From NCBI GenBank assembly GCA_016869915.1, contig VGDA01000267.1, positions 1 through 5,558 of the forward strand: a stretch of DNA of 5,558 nucleotides. The letters run 5' to 3'. This document shows positions 1 to 5,136 of this stretch, piece after piece. Each line of letters opens with the position of its first letter. The first letter of the stretch is position 1. Both the position numbers and the translations under genes were made by a program. Below the pieces are notes generated by a model. The model was given only the letters and a program-made list of their open reading frames with translations. It had not been told where the DNA came from and searched no databases. Source of the DNA: Alphaproteobacteria bacterium. GTDB taxonomy: Bacteria; Pseudomonadota; Alphaproteobacteria; CACIAM-22H2.

Positions 1-142
1 CGCCGATCGCGGCGATGCCACCTGCGGCGAGGCCGGAGCGGCGGAGGAACGCGCGGCGGTCGAGGACCCCCGAACTCATGCCCGCGGCTACGGCCGCGAG
101 GCGGGAACGGGAAGCTTCCCCGGTCTTGCGCTTGGTCAGCAT
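1..142 (-). CDS. fdhA: Formate dehydrogenase alpha (catalytic) subunit, N-terminal 47 codons only
   Basis: The gene runs off the left edge, so only the N-terminus is visible. It begins MLTKRK and carries a twin-arginine signal at residues 28-37 (DRRAFLRRSG), followed by a small hydrophobic Gly/Ala stretch (about 38-47). A long n-region ahead of a DRRxFLRRSGLAAGG motif is characteristic of the alpha subunit of periplasm-facing respiratory formate dehydrogenases, which oxidise formate to CO2 at a molybdenum or tungsten bis-MGD centre and are exported folded by Tat. The start is well supported: a strong Shine-Dalgarno (GAGGAGG, 151-157) sits 8 nt upstream and overlaps the stop codon of the preceding Tat protein. 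The visible part has no catalytic residues, so the family call rests on the signal region plus the upstream TorD-type chaperone and 'FDH region' Tat protein. Another Tat-exported molybdoenzyme is possible but less likely. Confidence 0.85.
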   Translation of the reverse strand, partial: MLTKRKTGEASRSRLAAVAAGMSSGVLDRRAFLRRSGLAAGGIAAIG

Positions 143-149
143 GTGCGGC

Positions 150-158
150 GCCTCCTCA
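150..158 (-). promoter_or_regulatory. Shine-Dalgarno of the FDH alpha subunit, overlapping the upstream stop
   Basis: On the minus strand the bases read TGAGGAGGC: the TGA that ends the small Tat protein (158-156) runs straight into GAGGAGG, a near-perfect anti-SD match, 8 nt before the ATG at 142. Stop and ribosome binding site share bases, so the two genes are probably translationally coupled. Confidence 0.7.
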
Positions 159-371
159 GTAGCGGTTCGTCGCATAGAAGCGACGGACATGTTCAGTCTC
201 GCGGTAGCGCGCCTTGCGCGCCTCGTCGCGCTTCTCCGTGGCGGCGGCCGGCTGGCCGGCCGTCGCGACGGTGGCGACCGCCGCGGCGCCGGCGATGCCC
301 GCGCCCTTCAGGAAGAAGCGGCGCCCCTCCGCGGGGGCGGCGCCTGCCTTGTCGTCCTTCCTCGTGCCCAT
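156..371 (-). CDS. Small twin-arginine-signal protein, 'formate dehydrogenase region TAT target' family
   Basis: This 71-residue protein has a Tat signal at residues 16-22 (GRRFFLK) followed by an Ala/Val/Gly hydrophobic segment (about 23-39). The C-terminus is short and charged (about 46-71) and ends YRETEHVRRFYATNRY, with the aromatic and Arg-rich ending typical of the small proteins encoded next to the FDH alpha subunit (recalled as TIGR02811). No cofactor-binding motif or cysteine is present. The hydrophobic stretch could remain as a membrane anchor or be cleaved after the AxA-like region (about 38-44). It starts at ATG 371 with GAGGAG about 10 nt upstream and ends 13 nt before the alpha subunit. 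Its role is unproven; an escort, subunit or assembly factor that travels with the alpha subunit through Tat is the natural inference. The family call is firm, the function is not. Confidence 0.85.
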   Translation of the reverse strand: MGTRKDDKAGAAPAEGRRFFLKGAGIAGAAAVATVATAGQPAAATEKRDEARKARYRETEHVRRFYATNRY

Positions 372-400
372 GTCCGTCTTTCTCCTCGTCTGGCTTGTCC

Positions 401-436
401 AGGGCCCCGGCCCTCGCGCGCCGCCGTCACGCGGCG
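401..436 (-). other. Two adjacent GC hairpins at the end of the chaperone gene
   Basis: Two short inverted repeats lie back to back. In the first (419-436), CGCCGC and GCGGCG flank a 6-nt loop that contains the TGA stop of the HTH-TorD gene. In the second (401-414), AGGGC and GCCCT flank a 4-nt loop. Neither is followed by a U-run on the minus strand, so they do not form a typical intrinsic terminator. They occupy most of the 55-nt gap before the small Tat gene and could affect mRNA processing or ribosome passage. In DNA this GC-rich they may also be chance. Confidence 0.3.
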
Positions 437-1206
437 AGCGAGAAGGCCTCGGCCTCGATCTCCATGAACGCGCGGCCGAGCTGGCCGACCGCGCGGTAGA
501 ACTTCCCGCTCTTCGCCGACCCGAGGTCGATGAAGAAGCGCGTCGCCCATGGCTTCAGGTGGCGCTCGAAGAAGCGCCGCTCGGCGGCCTCGTCGGCGCC
601 GAAGCGGCGCAGCGCGAGGCCCGACATGATCTCGAAGAGCATCCCGATGTGGTCCTCGGGCTCGCTGATGTTCTCGCTGCGCTCGATGCCCAGCGCCTGC
701 AGGTCCTCGCGGACGCGCGCCAAGGGCCGCTCGTGCAGGAAGCCGGTGAGGTAGTAGGAGCCGTAGGGCAGCAACTCGCCCCGCCCGAGGCCGATGAAGA
801 GCGAGAAATACTCGCTCTGCACGGCCGCGACGTCCGCCGTCGCCGCAGCCGCCGCGAGATCGAGATGCGCCATGCCGATGGCCGTCGCGTCGCCCCGCAT
901 CCGCGCAAGCTGGCCGAGGGTCTCGGCCGAGGGCGGTGTCATGAGGAGGTGGGACAGCAGCGCGTATTCCTCGGCGCGCGCGCGGTCGACCGGATCCACC
1001 GCGGCGACATCGGCAGGACCGCCATAGAGATCGGGGCGCAGCATGGAGCGGGAAACGCCCGTTGCCGCCTCGACCGCGACGACCCTGTCGGAGGGAACGC
1101 GCGCCCAGGAAGAGACCGAGGGCTGGGCGATGCCAAGCGCGCGGGCAAGGGCGCCTACGCCACCCGCCGCCTCGATCGCCTGGTTAAGCCCGCTGTCTCG
1201 CGCCAT
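427..1206 (-). CDS. TorD/DmsD-family molybdoenzyme chaperone with N-terminal helix-turn-helix domain
   Basis: A 259-residue protein of two parts. Residues about 8-60 look like a Cro/YdaS-type helix-turn-helix, with AIEAAGG then LARALGIAQPSVSSWARVP, a helix-turn-recognition-helix pattern, and a conserved-looking tail to RPDLY at 57-61. Residues about 76-250 are an all-helical TorD-type chaperone (Nitrate_red_del family) with its hallmark motifs ELLPYGSYY (144-152) and EPEDH (182-186). TorD proteins bind the Tat signal of a molybdoenzyme in the cytoplasm and delay export until the cofactor is in place; the partner here is presumably the alpha subunit two genes downstream. The ATG at 1206 is preferred over an in-frame TTG at 1266, because the HTH begins right after this ATG and the upstream residues look non-coding. 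The SD is weak (AGGGA about 14 nt away, or AAGG too close). The HTH could bind DNA for autoregulation or may be a structural relic; the sequence does not decide. Confidence 0.88.
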   Translation of the reverse strand: MARDSGLNQAIEAAGGVGALARALGIAQPSVSSWARVPSDRVVAVEAATGVSRSMLRPDLYGGPADVAAVDPVDRARAEEYALLSHLLMTPPSAETLGQLARMRGDATAIGMAHLDLAAAAATADVAAVQSEYFSLFIGLGRGELLPYGSYYLTGFLHERPLARVREDLQALGIERSENISEPEDHIGMLFEIMSGLALRRFGADEAAERRFFERHLKPWATRFFIDLGSAKSGKFYRAVGQLGRAFMEIEAEAFSLAA

Positions 1207-1233
1207 GCCTTGCGTCCACGTCCCTGCCGGTTC

Positions 1234-1247
1234 GCCCCTTCCGGGGC
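1234..1247 (-). promoter_or_regulatory. 5' UTR stem-loop with GNRA-type tetraloop
   Basis: On the minus strand GCCCC and GGGGC form a 5-bp GC stem closed by a GGAA loop, which fits the stable GNRA tetraloop class. If the promoter at 1282-1255 is used, transcription would begin near 1249-1250. The hairpin would then lie at the extreme 5' end of the mRNA, in a leader of roughly 43 nt ahead of the chaperone ATG. 5'-terminal hairpins commonly protect transcripts from 5'-end-dependent decay; that role here is inference. Confidence 0.4.
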
Positions 1248-1254
1248 ATTTGAG

Positions 1255-1282
1255 GCCATAGGTCAAGACTATGGCACGTCAA
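1255..1282 (-). promoter_or_regulatory. Candidate sigma-70-type promoter for the chaperone-Tat-FDH genes
   Basis: On the minus strand TTGACG (1282-1277) matches the -35 consensus at 5 of 6 positions. It lies 16 bp ahead of TATGGC (1260-1255), a modest -10. The site falls in the clearest AT-rich patch of the window (about 1255-1345), between the end of the DUF3306 gene and the HTH-TorD gene. It would drive the chaperone, small Tat protein and FDH alpha subunit separately from the five genes upstream. No convincing terminator for the upstream genes was found, so read-through is also possible. Confidence 0.5.
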
Positions 1283-1296
1283 CTTATTGGGTAGAC

Positions 1297-1315
1297 TGTA
1301 TTTCCAGCAGATACA
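1297..1315. promoter_or_regulatory. Inverted repeat TGTAT-N9-ATACA upstream of the promoter, possible operator
   Basis: Perfect 5-bp half-sites TGTAT (1297-1301) and ATACA (1311-1315) are separated by 9 bp. The centre lies about 56 bp upstream of the predicted transcription start, where activators often bind. It does not match FNR/FixK (TTGAT-N4-ATCAA), NifA (TGT-N10-ACA) or ModE sites. The HTH of the adjacent chaperone fusion, or a regulator outside the window, could be the reader. The half-sites are short, so chance is possible. Confidence 0.3.
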
Positions 1316-1367
1316 ACCAGAAGATTCCTGAGGATTTGCAGGCTTGGACACCCCCGGTCCGATTGCC

Positions 1368-2129
1368 TCAGGCCGGCATCGCGCCGCCATGGCGCCGGAT
1401 CGGGGGGCGCGCAGGCTCCTCGTCGCGAGGCGGCGGCGGCGCCTCGGCAGGAGCCTGCCCGGGCGCGGCGGCGGATGCCTGCGCGAGGACCGGGACGACC
1501 GGCGTCCCGGCCTCGCCCCCGGGATCGGGCGCGGCGAGAGGAGGCTGCGCGGCGCCGGGATCGGCCTGCGCCGCCATCCCCGGGCCATCGCCCTCCGTGG
1601 CGGGCGCTTCCGCGACCTCGGCCGCGGGCGCGTCCGGCGCCCCGGCCGGAAGCGCCGGCTGGTCGACCCGCTCCTCGCTGTCGAAGCGCGCGAAGATCTG
1701 GCGCAGCGTCGACTGCACCTCCTCCGCGCTCGGCGGCGGCCCGCCGCCCGGGATGCCGCCCGGGACATGCCAGTTGTGGGCGTAGTCGAGGGCCGGATCG
1801 ACATAGCCGCTGATGCCCGGGTCGAGCAGCCAGAGCCGCGACAGCGCGGCGCTGCGCAGGGCCTGCGGCACGAGCGGATGCATGAAGGGGCGGAAGTCGC
1901 TGTCCGGCGCGAGGTCCTCGATGCGCGGCAGGCGCGAGACGATCTCCTCGCGCTCGCGCTCCTCCGCCGCGCGGGCCGCGGCCTCGCGCGCGGCGGCGTC
2001 CGCCGCGCGGGCGGCCTCCGCCTCGCGCGCGGCGTCCAGCTCGGCCCCGGAGGGCTGCGGCGGCACCGGCTTCGCTGCCTCCTGCTTGAGGCGCGACCAG
2101 CGCGAGAGGAAGCCGTCCTCGCGCGCCAT
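1368..2129 (-). CDS. DUF3306 family protein (formate dehydrogenase-associated)
   Basis: This 253-residue protein has the DUF3306 layout: an N-terminal FLSRWSRLK motif (7-15), a helical Ala/Arg/Glu linker (about 32-62), and then the conserved core LPRIEDLAPDSDFRPFM...VPQALRSAALSRLW..DP (67-104). Residues from about 155 form a long, probably disordered Pro/Ala/Glu-rich tail ending RRHGGAMPA, which resembles the RRHGGA-type ending I recall for the family. There is no signal peptide, membrane helix or cysteine, so it is probably cytoplasmic. The ATG at 2129 shares its A with the TGA of the DUF3305 gene (TGATG) and has GGAAG about 5 nt upstream, so translation is coupled. The family occurs beside FDH operons with a DUF3305 partner, and its biochemical role is unknown to me. 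The Ala-rich linker contains an imperfect tandem repeat. A stretch of 161 bp without a gene follows. Confidence 0.85.
   Translation of the reverse strand: MAREDGFLSRWSRLKQEAAKPVPPQPSGAELDAAREAEAARAADAAAREAAARAAEEREREEIVSRLPRIEDLAPDSDFRPFMHPLVPQALRSAALSRLWLLDPGISGYVDPALDYAHNWHVPGGIPGGGPPPSAEEVQSTLRQIFARFDSEERVDQPALPAGAPDAPAAEVAEAPATEGDGPGMAAQADPGAAQPPLAAPDPGGEAGTPVVPVLAQASAAAPGQAPAEAPPPPRDEEPARPPIRRHGGAMPA
1963..2033 (-). repeat. Imperfect tandem repeat in the Ala/Arg/Glu linker of DUF3306
   Basis: Two 14-bp words recur within the gene: one at 1963-1976 and 1999-2012 (offset 36), another at 1981-1994 and 2020-2033 (offset 39). In protein they give two copies of an AAREA-x-ARAA-type unit of 12-13 residues. 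The likely product is a short charged helix or coiled coil that grew by in-frame duplication. Confidence 0.6.
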
Positions 2130-2653
2130 CACTCTTCCGTCGCGAAGGGATCGCGCGCGATCGGCGCGCGACGTCCGAGCGAATCCGTGTCCTGGCGGTT
2201 GCGCTTGCGCTTGAAGAACTCGCGCTCGACATGGTTGGCCGCGAAGAACGCGGCGACCTCGGCGGCGATCGCCGGCGGCATGGCGAAGGCGGCGACCACG
2301 TCGCCGACGCCCTCGGCCATCGCCTCGCCCTCGTAGGGATCGACCGTCGCTGCGACCACCTCGAGTCGCTCGTCGCCCTCGGGCCCCGGCCCCGGGCGCA
2401 GCTGCACCCAGATCCGCGGCTCGGGGGATTCGAGGTTGTCCCGGTAATGCGCGGTCTCCGCCGGGTGGAGCTGCAGCGTGGCAGGCCCGGCATAGAAGCT
2501 CTCGCGACCGGCGCCGCCGCCCAGGCTGGTCCAGTTCGCGACCGGCGGCGCCGCGGGCAGGATCGTGCCGGGCTGCCATTCATGCGTGGCGAAGGGGCCG
2601 CTCGAGGCGCGCTTCACCACGACCACGCCGATGCTCAGCCACTCGCCGGCCAT
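2129..2653 (-). CDS. DUF3305 family protein (formate dehydrogenase-associated)
   Basis: This 174-residue protein matches the DUF3305 pattern. An N-terminal strand IGVVVVKR (8-15) is followed by HEWQPGTILPAAP (24-36), with the typical H-x-W-x-P then a proline-rich turn. Next comes FYAGPATLQLHPAETAHYRDNLESPEPRIWVQLR (53-86), the most diagnostic block, and the C-terminal HVEREFFKRKRNR (141-153). It has no signal peptide, membrane segment or cysteine, so it is probably a soluble cytoplasmic protein. The ATG at 2653 is chosen because the family N-terminus starts there; longer in-frame extensions upstream run through the DUF6352 gene and are spurious. GAGG lies about 9 nt upstream, overlapping the preceding stop. 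The stop overlaps the DUF3306 start by one base, and the constant pairing suggests the two products act together. No reaction is known to me; an assembly or maturation role is inferred from context. Confidence 0.88.
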   Translation of the reverse strand: MAGEWLSIGVVVVKRASSGPFATHEWQPGTILPAAPPVANWTSLGGGAGRESFYAGPATLQLHPAETAHYRDNLESPEPRIWVQLRPGPGPEGDERLEVVAATVDPYEGEAMAEGVGDVVAAFAMPPAIAAEVAAFFAANHVEREFFKRKRNRQDTDSLGRRAPIARDPFATEE

Positions 2654-2664
2654 CGCGCGGCGCC

Positions 2665-3675
2665 TCAGGACGGACGGACGGCGCCGACGAGCGGCAGGCC
2701 GGTGAGCAGGTTCTGGGGCTTGAGCCGCACGACATGGTCGGGCGTCTCCGCGAGCAGCAGCCAGACCGGCCGGCCCTTCGCCACCGGCAGCACGCCCGAC
2801 TCGTCGGCGAAGGCGAGGCTGAAGACCGCGAGGATCCGCTCCTGGTCGCCGGGCCTGGCCTTGCCGCCGCGCCAGATGGCGTTGCCGATGCGGCTGGCCT
2901 CCGCGTCGAGGCCGACGAACCAGCGCCAGTCCTCGTCGTGCATGCCGCGCTCGGGCTTCACCAGCGTCTCGACGCCTAGCATGTGGCGGATCCAGGCCTC
3001 GATCGCGCGCGCCAGCCCCTCGCGGCTCCTGGCGTTGCCGCCGAGGTTGAGCGCCATGGTGAATGCGTCCGAGCGGCTCCAGTAGGTCCAGGCCGTCTCG
3101 TCGGTCATGACGTCGAGATCGCCGGCGGCGGGCCCGGAGAACATCGCCGCGAGCGGCGCTGCGTGGCGGTCGGCCTCCGCCTCCTCGATGCGCTCGGCGT
3201 CGGCGAGCAGCAGCGCGCCGTCGTGGACGCTGGCGCGCTGGGCCCGGAAGAAGAGCTCGCCTGCGCGCAGCACGTAGGGATCCTCGCAACCGTCGAGCGC
3301 GTTGCGCAGGATGAGATGCGCGAGGTGGTTCATGAACAGCGGCGGCACGCCCGCGGCGCCGTTGCGCGCGATGTCGAGATAGGCGGCCTCGATGCTCGCC
3401 GCGCGCGCCAGCCGGCCGCGGAAGCCGAGCATGAACTCCCAGTTCTCGCGCGCGTCGGCGTCCGCGATCACGGCCACCTCGGCGGCATCGACCTCGCGCC
3501 GCGGCTCGGCAATCAGCGACGCGTGCAGCGCGCGTTCGGCGGCGCAGGCCTCGGGCGGCGGCTTGAGCTCGGGCCGCGCGAGATAGGCGAGCAGCAGCTC
3601 GTCGCTCACCTCGAGCCCGCCATCGGCGCGGCGGCGCGTCATGTGGTGGCCGCTCGAGACCCAGAACTCCCTCAT
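2665..3675 (-). CDS. DUF6352 family protein, uncharacterised, FDH-linked
   Basis: A 336-residue protein that begins MREFWVSSGHHMTRR and contains ENWEFMLGFRGRL (77-89), PPLFMNHLAHLILRNALDGCEDPYVLRAGELFFRAQR (111-147), TAWTYWSRSDAFTMALNL (194-211) and a long C-terminal half around DEDWRWFVGLDAEASRIGNAIWRG (247-270). The conserved His at 10, 11, 117 and 120 and the single Cys (130) are the only candidate ligands visible; no known enzyme motif is recognised. I recall this family as DUF6352, a regular neighbour of DUF3305/DUF3306 in alphaproteobacterial FDH loci. It appears soluble and cytoplasmic. The ATG at 3675 has AAGGGA 5 nt upstream and overlaps the previous gene's stop by 4 nt (ATGA). The stop at 2665 lies 11 nt before the DUF3305 start. 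Function is unknown; the name is family memory, not a search result. Confidence 0.8.
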   Translation of the reverse strand: MREFWVSSGHHMTRRRADGGLEVSDELLLAYLARPELKPPPEACAAERALHASLIAEPRREVDAAEVAVIADADARENWEFMLGFRGRLARAASIEAAYLDIARNGAAGVPPLFMNHLAHLILRNALDGCEDPYVLRAGELFFRAQRASVHDGALLLADAERIEEAEADRHAAPLAAMFSGPAAGDLDVMTDETAWTYWSRSDAFTMALNLGGNARSREGLARAIEAWIRHMLGVETLVKPERGMHDEDWRWFVGLDAEASRIGNAIWRGGKARPGDQERILAVFSLAFADESGVLPVAKGRPVWLLLAETPDHVVRLKPQNLLTGLPLVGAVRPS

Positions 3676-4250
3676 CGCGATCCCTTTCCGCGGCCCCTGG
3701 TCGCGCCAGCGAGGCCGACGAGGTCGACGCGCTCCGCGGGTTCGTCGGCGCCACCCCCGGCATCCGAGGCGACGAATCCGAATACGTTGCCGTAGCGCGT
3801 CGACGGCCCCTCGCCCGGCGTGCGGGCATGAAGCGTGCGGAAGCGCTCGGTGATGCCATCCTCCTCGGCGCGGCGCTCGACCGCGACGAGCGTGTTGACG
3901 GGATGCGCCGCGAGCTCCGCGGCATAGGCGATCTCCTCCTCGGCCGCGGCGCGCGCAGCCTCGAGGTCGGGCGCGCCGAGAACCTCGAGCAGGCGCGCCG
4001 CGAGCGCGTCGACCGCTGCCGCGCGCTCGGCCTCCGTGGCCTCGCTCACCACCGCGAGCGTCGACCAGCCGAAGCTGTCGATGCCGAGGATGCCGGAGCG
4101 GAAGGCCACGCGCTCCTTGCCCTCGAGCGCGGCGGGATCCGCGTCCCAGAACATGAAGCCGCCGGCGACGGCCCATTCGCCGGGCTCCGCTGCCTTCGCG
4201 AAGACGAAGCCGTCCGAGGGATCGAGGCGTATGGTGCGCAGGAGCTTCAC
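3672..4250 (-). CDS. DUF6505 family protein, uncharacterised, FDH-linked, GTG start
   Basis: This 192-residue protein begins (V)KLLRTIRLDPSDGFVFAKAAEPGEWAVAGGFMFW and continues with KERVAFRSGILGIDSFGWSTLAVVSEA (45-71), an amphipathic helix region (73-115) and a compact C-terminal block HARTPGEGPSTRYGNVFGFV (141-160). The sequence looks like a small alpha/beta protein without cysteines, signal or membrane helix. I recall this as DUF6505, found between the ligase-like gene and DUF6352 at FDH loci. The GTG at 4250 forms a GTGA overlap with the upstream stop, has no clear SD of its own and so probably depends on translational coupling. The open frame extends further up to 4463, but that part lies inside the ligase-like gene in another frame and is not credible. 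No reaction can be assigned. Confidence 0.8.
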   Translation of the reverse strand: MKLLRTIRLDPSDGFVFAKAAEPGEWAVAGGFMFWDADPAALEGKERVAFRSGILGIDSFGWSTLAVVSEATEAERAAAVDALAARLLEVLGAPDLEAARAAAEEEIAYAAELAAHPVNTLVAVERRAEEDGITERFRTLHARTPGEGPSTRYGNVFGFVASDAGGGADEPAERVDLVGLAGATRGRGKGSR

Positions 4251-5008
4251 AGCACGGGCTCGCCGGTCACGGGATCGAGCCAGGCGGGCAGGCCCGACAG
4301 CGCGGCGCGCAGCCCTTCGCGCGCGACGACCCGGCCGTCGGCGCCGGTCACGATCAGGTCGCCCGCCGCGTCGATGCCGCGGCGCGACGACGCGTCCCCG
4401 GGGCGGCCCGGGAGGCGGGCGAGGAAGGCCTCGCCCGAGGGGCGGAACCCGTGCTCGCGCCACGAATCGAAGCCCGCCATCAGGTGGCGGGCGAAGCCGC
4501 CCAGGATGTCGGCGGCGTCTGGCTGCTCGAAGCCCTCCTCCTCGAGGCCGGTGGAGTCCGGCGTCGTGCCGCCCTCGTACATCGCGGAAACGGTCAGGCG
4601 GATCATCGCGCCGAAGACGAGCCAGCGCGGGACCTCGTGCTCGGCGACGCCCGGCGGCCAGGCGAGGCGGCCGCCGCCGACGAGCCCGCGATCCACGAGG
4701 ACCGTGCCGGGCCAGCCGAACTCCAGCGGCTTCTCGGGCGGCATGCGCGCGGCGAGCGTGTCGCCGAGGGCGTTCATGCAGGCGAAGAAGGCGCGTCGCG
4801 CCGGCGCCAGCGGCTCGTCGGGCTCAAGCACCACCGCGAACTCGGCCATCGTCGCGCGGCGCGACCACACGAGCGTGCCCGCGCCCGCGTCGGCGGCGAT
4901 CGCGCAGGCATGCGCGAAGGCGTCGCCGACCTCGCGCAGCGCCACGAGCTCGTAGCCGGGCGGCAGGTCGGGAAGGCCGGTGCTCGCGTCGATGCTGGGT
5001 GCTGCCAA
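4247..5008 (-). CDS. Degenerate biotin/lipoate-protein-ligase-like protein with C-terminal DUF4444-type domain, TTG start
   Basis: A 253-residue protein with the shape of the BPL/LplA/LipB fold. TLVWSRR (45-51) stands where ligases carry their Gly/Arg-rich adenylate loop. AEFAVVLEPDEPL (55-67) follows, then FGWPGTVLVDRGLVGGGRLAWP (97-118), equivalent to the WPNDx...KxxG block, then HEVPRWLVFGAMIRL (124-138) and LEEEGF (155-160). Residues about 205-253 form a small C-terminal domain of the DUF4444 kind, ending PAWLDPVTGEPVL. The BirA catalytic lysine (DRK) is replaced here (DRG, residue 108), so ordinary ligase activity is doubtful. The only fitting start is TTG 5008: GAGGAAA (5013-5019) sits 4 nt upstream, there is no ATG before residue 54, and no other start is seen further up in this frame. 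It is the first gene of the leftward set and overlaps the next by 4 nt. A target in FDH maturation is inferred from context only. Confidence 0.82.
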   Translation of the reverse strand: MAAPSIDASTGLPDLPPGYELVALREVGDAFAHACAIAADAGAGTLVWSRRATMAEFAVVLEPDEPLAPARRAFFACMNALGDTLAARMPPEKPLEFGWPGTVLVDRGLVGGGRLAWPPGVAEHEVPRWLVFGAMIRLTVSAMYEGGTTPDSTGLEEEGFEQPDAADILGGFARHLMAGFDSWREHGFRPSGEAFLARLPGRPGDASSRRGIDAAGDLIVTGADGRVVAREGLRAALSGLPAWLDPVTGEPVL

Positions 5009-5012
5009 GGGG

Positions 5013-5019
5013 TTTCCTC
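5013..5019 (-). promoter_or_regulatory. Shine-Dalgarno that fixes the TTG start of the ligase-like gene
   Basis: GAGGAAA on the minus strand lies 4 nt before TTG 5008. It is the only good anti-SD match near the beginning of this reading frame, which supports the rare TTG as the true initiation codon. Confidence 0.6.
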
Positions 5020-5061
5020 GCCGTGCGGTGCCCCAGCTCGCGGGCGCGCCGCCGCGCCGGG

Positions 5062-5096
5062 CTTGGTGCCGGCTCGGGGCGTCTATATACGGGGCG
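5062..5096. promoter_or_regulatory. Candidate divergent promoter/operator between the ferredoxin and ligase-like genes
   Basis: The 128-bp gap (5009-5136) has one AT-rich patch, TATATA at 5084-5089. It is self-complementary, so it can serve as a -10 in either direction. Towards the ferredoxin, CTTGGT (5062-5067) is a weak -35 at 16 bp, giving a leader of about 40 nt. Towards the ligase-like gene no good -35 is seen. The heptamer CGGGGCG occurs on both sides (5075-5081 and 5090-5096), a direct repeat with a 15-bp period that could be an operator. Confidence 0.35.
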
Positions 5097-5136
5097 CGGC
5101 GCGGAAGAAAAGCCGCTGCTGACCAAGGGAGAGGAC

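Noticed and set aside
1207..1266. TTG start at 1266 adding 20 residues to the HTH-TorD protein
   Set aside because: The added residues do not belong to the HTH, there is no SD, and the candidate promoter -10 would lie within the codons.
1272..1287. Possible sigma-54 promoter (TGGCAC at 1272-1277, plus strand)
   Set aside because: The -12 GC element is missing at the required spacing and no plus-strand gene follows.
1346..1360. GGAC/GTCC hairpin just after the DUF3306 stop as a terminator
   Set aside because: Only 4 bp of stem with a 7-nt loop and no T-run; too weak to call.
214..1785. Long plus-strand open frame (523 codons) spanning the chaperone and DUF3306 genes
   Set aside because: It lies antisense to genes with recognisable families, crosses the intergenic gap, and is low-complexity Arg/Ala/Gly; a GC-rich shadow frame.
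2654..3925. Upstream extension of the DUF3305 reading frame
   Set aside because: The extension overlaps the DUF6352 gene in another frame and is Arg/Ala-rich nonsense; the family N-terminus begins at 2653.
3828..4955. Plus-strand open frame of 375 codons over the DUF6505 and ligase-like genes
   Set aside because: Antisense to two overlapping genes of recognisable families; composition typical of a shadow frame in GC-rich DNA.
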